In this document: positions 5,113 to 6,841 of the stretch, piece by piece
Layout of the letters: every line of letters begins with the position of its first letter
Numbering within the stretch: the stretch's first letter is position 1
NCBI GenBank assembly: GCA_903928325.1
Contig: CAIYQF010000317.1
Location: forward strand, 1 to 6,841
DNA from: an uncultured beta proteobacterium
Lineage (GTDB): Bacteria > Pseudomonadota > Gammaproteobacteria > Burkholderiales > Burkholderiaceae_C
Length of the DNA stretch: 6,841 nt
Direction: 5' to 3'
The notes under the pieces: generated by a model
The model's database searches: none
Seen by the model: the letters and a program-made list of their open reading frames with translations, nothing else
What the model was told of the DNA's origin: nothing
Position numbers and translations under genes: made by a program

Positions 5113-6841
5113 ATGCACACCCCCGCCACCGCTTTGCACGCCCTGGAAAACCCAGGCGAATTCGCCGCCCGCCACATCGGCCTGAGCGCCCCGGACGAGG
5201 CGCACATGCTGCTCGCCATGGGCGAGACATCGCTTGATGGTCTGATAGACGCCATCGTGCCCGCCAGCATCCGGCGCGCCGCGCCGATGCAACTGCCCCC
5301 GGCCGTGGGTGAGGCCCAGGCCTTGGCAGAGCTCAAGGCCCTGGCCCAGCGCAACGTGCTGCTCAAGAGTTGGATCGGCCAGGGCTATTACGGCACCCAC
5401 ACGCCGGGCGTGGTACTGCGCAACATCTTGGAGAACCCTGCCTGGTACACGGCCTATACGCCCTACCAGGCCGAAATCAGCCAGGGCCGCATGGAGGCTT
5501 TGGTTAACTTCCAGACCATGGTGTGCGACCTCACCGCCATGCCCATGGCCAACGCCTCCATGCTCGACGAAGCTACCGCCGCCGCCGAGGCCATGACGCT
5601 GGCGCGGCGCAGCGTCAAGAGCAGCAGCTCGGTGTTTTTGGTCGACCCCGGCTGCCACCCGCAAACCATTGCGGTGATTCAAACCCGCGCCGCGCCGCTG
5701 GGCCTGCAGGTGGTGGTTGCCGACGTGTTGGCCCATGCGCACCACACCGACTGTTTTGCTGCGCTGGTGCAATACCCCAGCACCACCGGCGAGGTAAACG
5801 ACTTTCGACAGCTCGCCGCCGTGTTGCACGCCAAACAGGCCGCGCTGTGCGTGGCCAGCGACATGCTGGCGCTGACCCTGCTCACACCACCGGGCGAGTG
5901 GGACGCTGACATTGTGGTGGGCAGCACGCAGCGCTTTGGCATGCCCATGGGCTGCGGTGGCCCACACGCGGCGTTTTTTGCCTGCCGCGACGCCTACAAA
6001 CGCTCCATGCCGGGCCGGCTGGTGGGCGTGAGCGTCGATGCGCAGGGGCAAGCCGCGTACCGACTGGCCTTGCAAACCCGTGAACAGCACATACGGCGTG
6101 AGAAAGCCACCTCCAATATCTGCACCGCGCAGGTACTGCCCGCTGTGGTGGCCAGCATGTTTGCGGTCTACCACGGGCCCGAGGGCCTGGTGCGCATTGC
6201 GCGCCGCGTAGCGGCCTACACCGCCATCGTGGCCAAGGGTTTGCGCAGCCTGGGCTACGCAGCCACGCACGCCAGCGCGTTTGACACGCTGCACATCGCC
6301 AGCGGCGCCCAAACGGCAAGCCTGGCAGAAAACGCGCGCAGCAAGGGCCTGAACTTGCGCCAGATCGGCGACACGGCGCTGGTGCTGTCGCTGGACGAGA
6401 CCACTACACGCCAAGACATAGACGCCTTGTGGTCAGTGTTTGCCCACGACTGCCAGGCGCTGCCGCGCTGGCAAGCCTTTGAGGCCGACACCAGCGACCT
6501 GATTCCCGCAGCCCTGCGCCGCAGCAGCGCGTTTCTTGCCCACCCCGTGTTTCATAGCCACCACAGCGAGACGTCCATGCTGCGCTACATCCGCTGCCTC
6601 AGCGACAAAGACCTGGCGCTGGACCGTAGCATGATCCCCCTGGGCAGTTGCACCATGAAGCTCAATGCCACCAGCGAGATGATTCCCATCACCTGGCCCG
6701 AGATTGCCCTCGTGCACCCGTTTGCCCCGGCCGATCAGCTCCAGGGCTACGCGCTGTTGGACGCCCAGTTGCGCCAGTGGCTGTGCCAGGCCACGGGCTA
6801 CGCCGGTATCAGCCTGCAGCCCAATGCCGGCAGCCAGGGCG
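5113..6841 (+). CDS. gcvP: Glycine dehydrogenase (decarboxylating), P protein; 3' end outside window
   Basis: PLP-dependent P protein, which decarboxylates glycine and loads the aminomethyl group onto GcvH. The first 576 residues are present with no frameshift; full-length single-chain proteins are about 950-960 residues. Marks seen: FAARHIGL near 17-24, the GYYGTHTP block from residue 91, TPYQAEISQGRMEAL from about 117, SMLDEATAAAEAM near 150, VVGSTQRFGMPMGCGGPHAAFF (from about 268), REQHIRREKATSNICTAQ near 325-342, and MIPLGSCTMKLNATSEM from 507. The frame runs through from the N-terminal half into the C-terminal half, so this is the fused GcvP type, not split GcvPA/GcvPB. The PLP-binding lysine, near residue 700 in the family, lies beyond the window. 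A cysteine occupies the position often filled by tyrosine or alanine in the MPMG-x-GGPHAAF motif. It is the third gene of the operon. Confidence 0.96.
   Translation, partial: MHTPATALHALENPGEFAARHIGLSAPDEAHMLLAMGETSLDGLIDAIVPASIRRAAPMQLPPAVGEAQALAELKALAQRNVLLKSWIGQGYYGTHTPGVVLRNILENPAWYTAYTPYQAEISQGRMEALVNFQTMVCDLTAMPMANASMLDEATAAAEAMTLARRSVKSSSSVFLVDPGCHPQTIAVIQTRAAPLGLQVVVADVLAHAHHTDCFAALVQYPSTTGEVNDFRQLAAVLHAKQAALCVASDMLALTLLTPPGEWDADIVVGSTQRFGMPMGCGGPHAAFFACRDAYKRSMPGRLVGVSVDAQGQAAYRLALQTREQHIRREKATSNICTAQVLPAVVASMFAVYHGPEGLVRIARRVAAYTAIVAKGLRSLGYAATHASAFDTLHIASGAQTASLAENARSKGLNLRQIGDTALVLSLDETTTRQDIDALWSVFAHDCQALPRWQAFEADTSDLIPAALRRSSAFLAHPVFHSHHSETSMLRYIRCLSDKDLALDRSMIPLGSCTMKLNATSEMIPITWPEIALVHPFAPADQLQGYALLDAQLRQWLCQATGYAGISLQPNAGSQG

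Noticed and set aside
4888..6414. Long minus-strand open frame of 508 codons opposite gcvH/gcvP
   Set aside because: It mirrors the intact gcvP frame, shows low-complexity Gly/His/Gln composition and has no recognisable domain.

Overview
The window is high-GC chromosomal DNA of a betaproteobacterium, most likely a Burkholderiales member of the Comamonadaceae type (Rhodoferax, Polaromonas or Acidovorax relatives). This is inferred from the protein style: a GcvT carrying the KVRRTGGARAGGFPG block, an ABC exporter paired with DUF1854, and a tandem glycine riboswitch in front of gcvT. No marker gene is present, so genus is not settled. There are no RNA genes apart from the riboswitch, and no mobile elements, CRISPR arrays or origins.

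Left part (1-1873): the 3' end of an ABC exporter subunit (membrane domain fused to ATPase) overlaps by 4 nt a DUF1854 gene. From memory, this pair is the one annotated in related genomes as cyanophycin-metabolism-associated; the cyanophycin synthetase genes would lie outside the window, upstream.

Middle (1941-2911): two genes overlapping by 4 nt. The first is a single-pass membrane protein with an unidentified periplasmic domain. The second is an exported, possibly lipid-anchored, cytochrome c'-like protein with a C-terminal CKSCH haem site. Convergent to them, on the minus strand (2936-3247), is a small DUF962/Mpo1-like membrane protein.

Right part (about 3297-6841): a glycine cleavage operon, gcvT-gcvH-gcvP, with gcvP cut by the window end. 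It is preceded by a -10-like box and a two-aptamer glycine riboswitch whose main helices can be traced base by base. T, H and P proteins act together: P decarboxylates glycine onto the lipoyl arm of H, and T releases ammonia and passes the one-carbon unit to tetrahydrofolate. The riboswitch would sense glycine and turn the operon on.

Most of the window is ordinary. The most useful non-routine observations are: a candidate expression platform in which the 3' edge of aptamer 2 can pair with bases 3507-3514, directly before the GTG start of gcvT; a hairpin between gcvH and gcvP; the coupled membrane-protein/cytochrome c' pair; and the ABC/DUF1854 pair. I found no convincing wholly new system.
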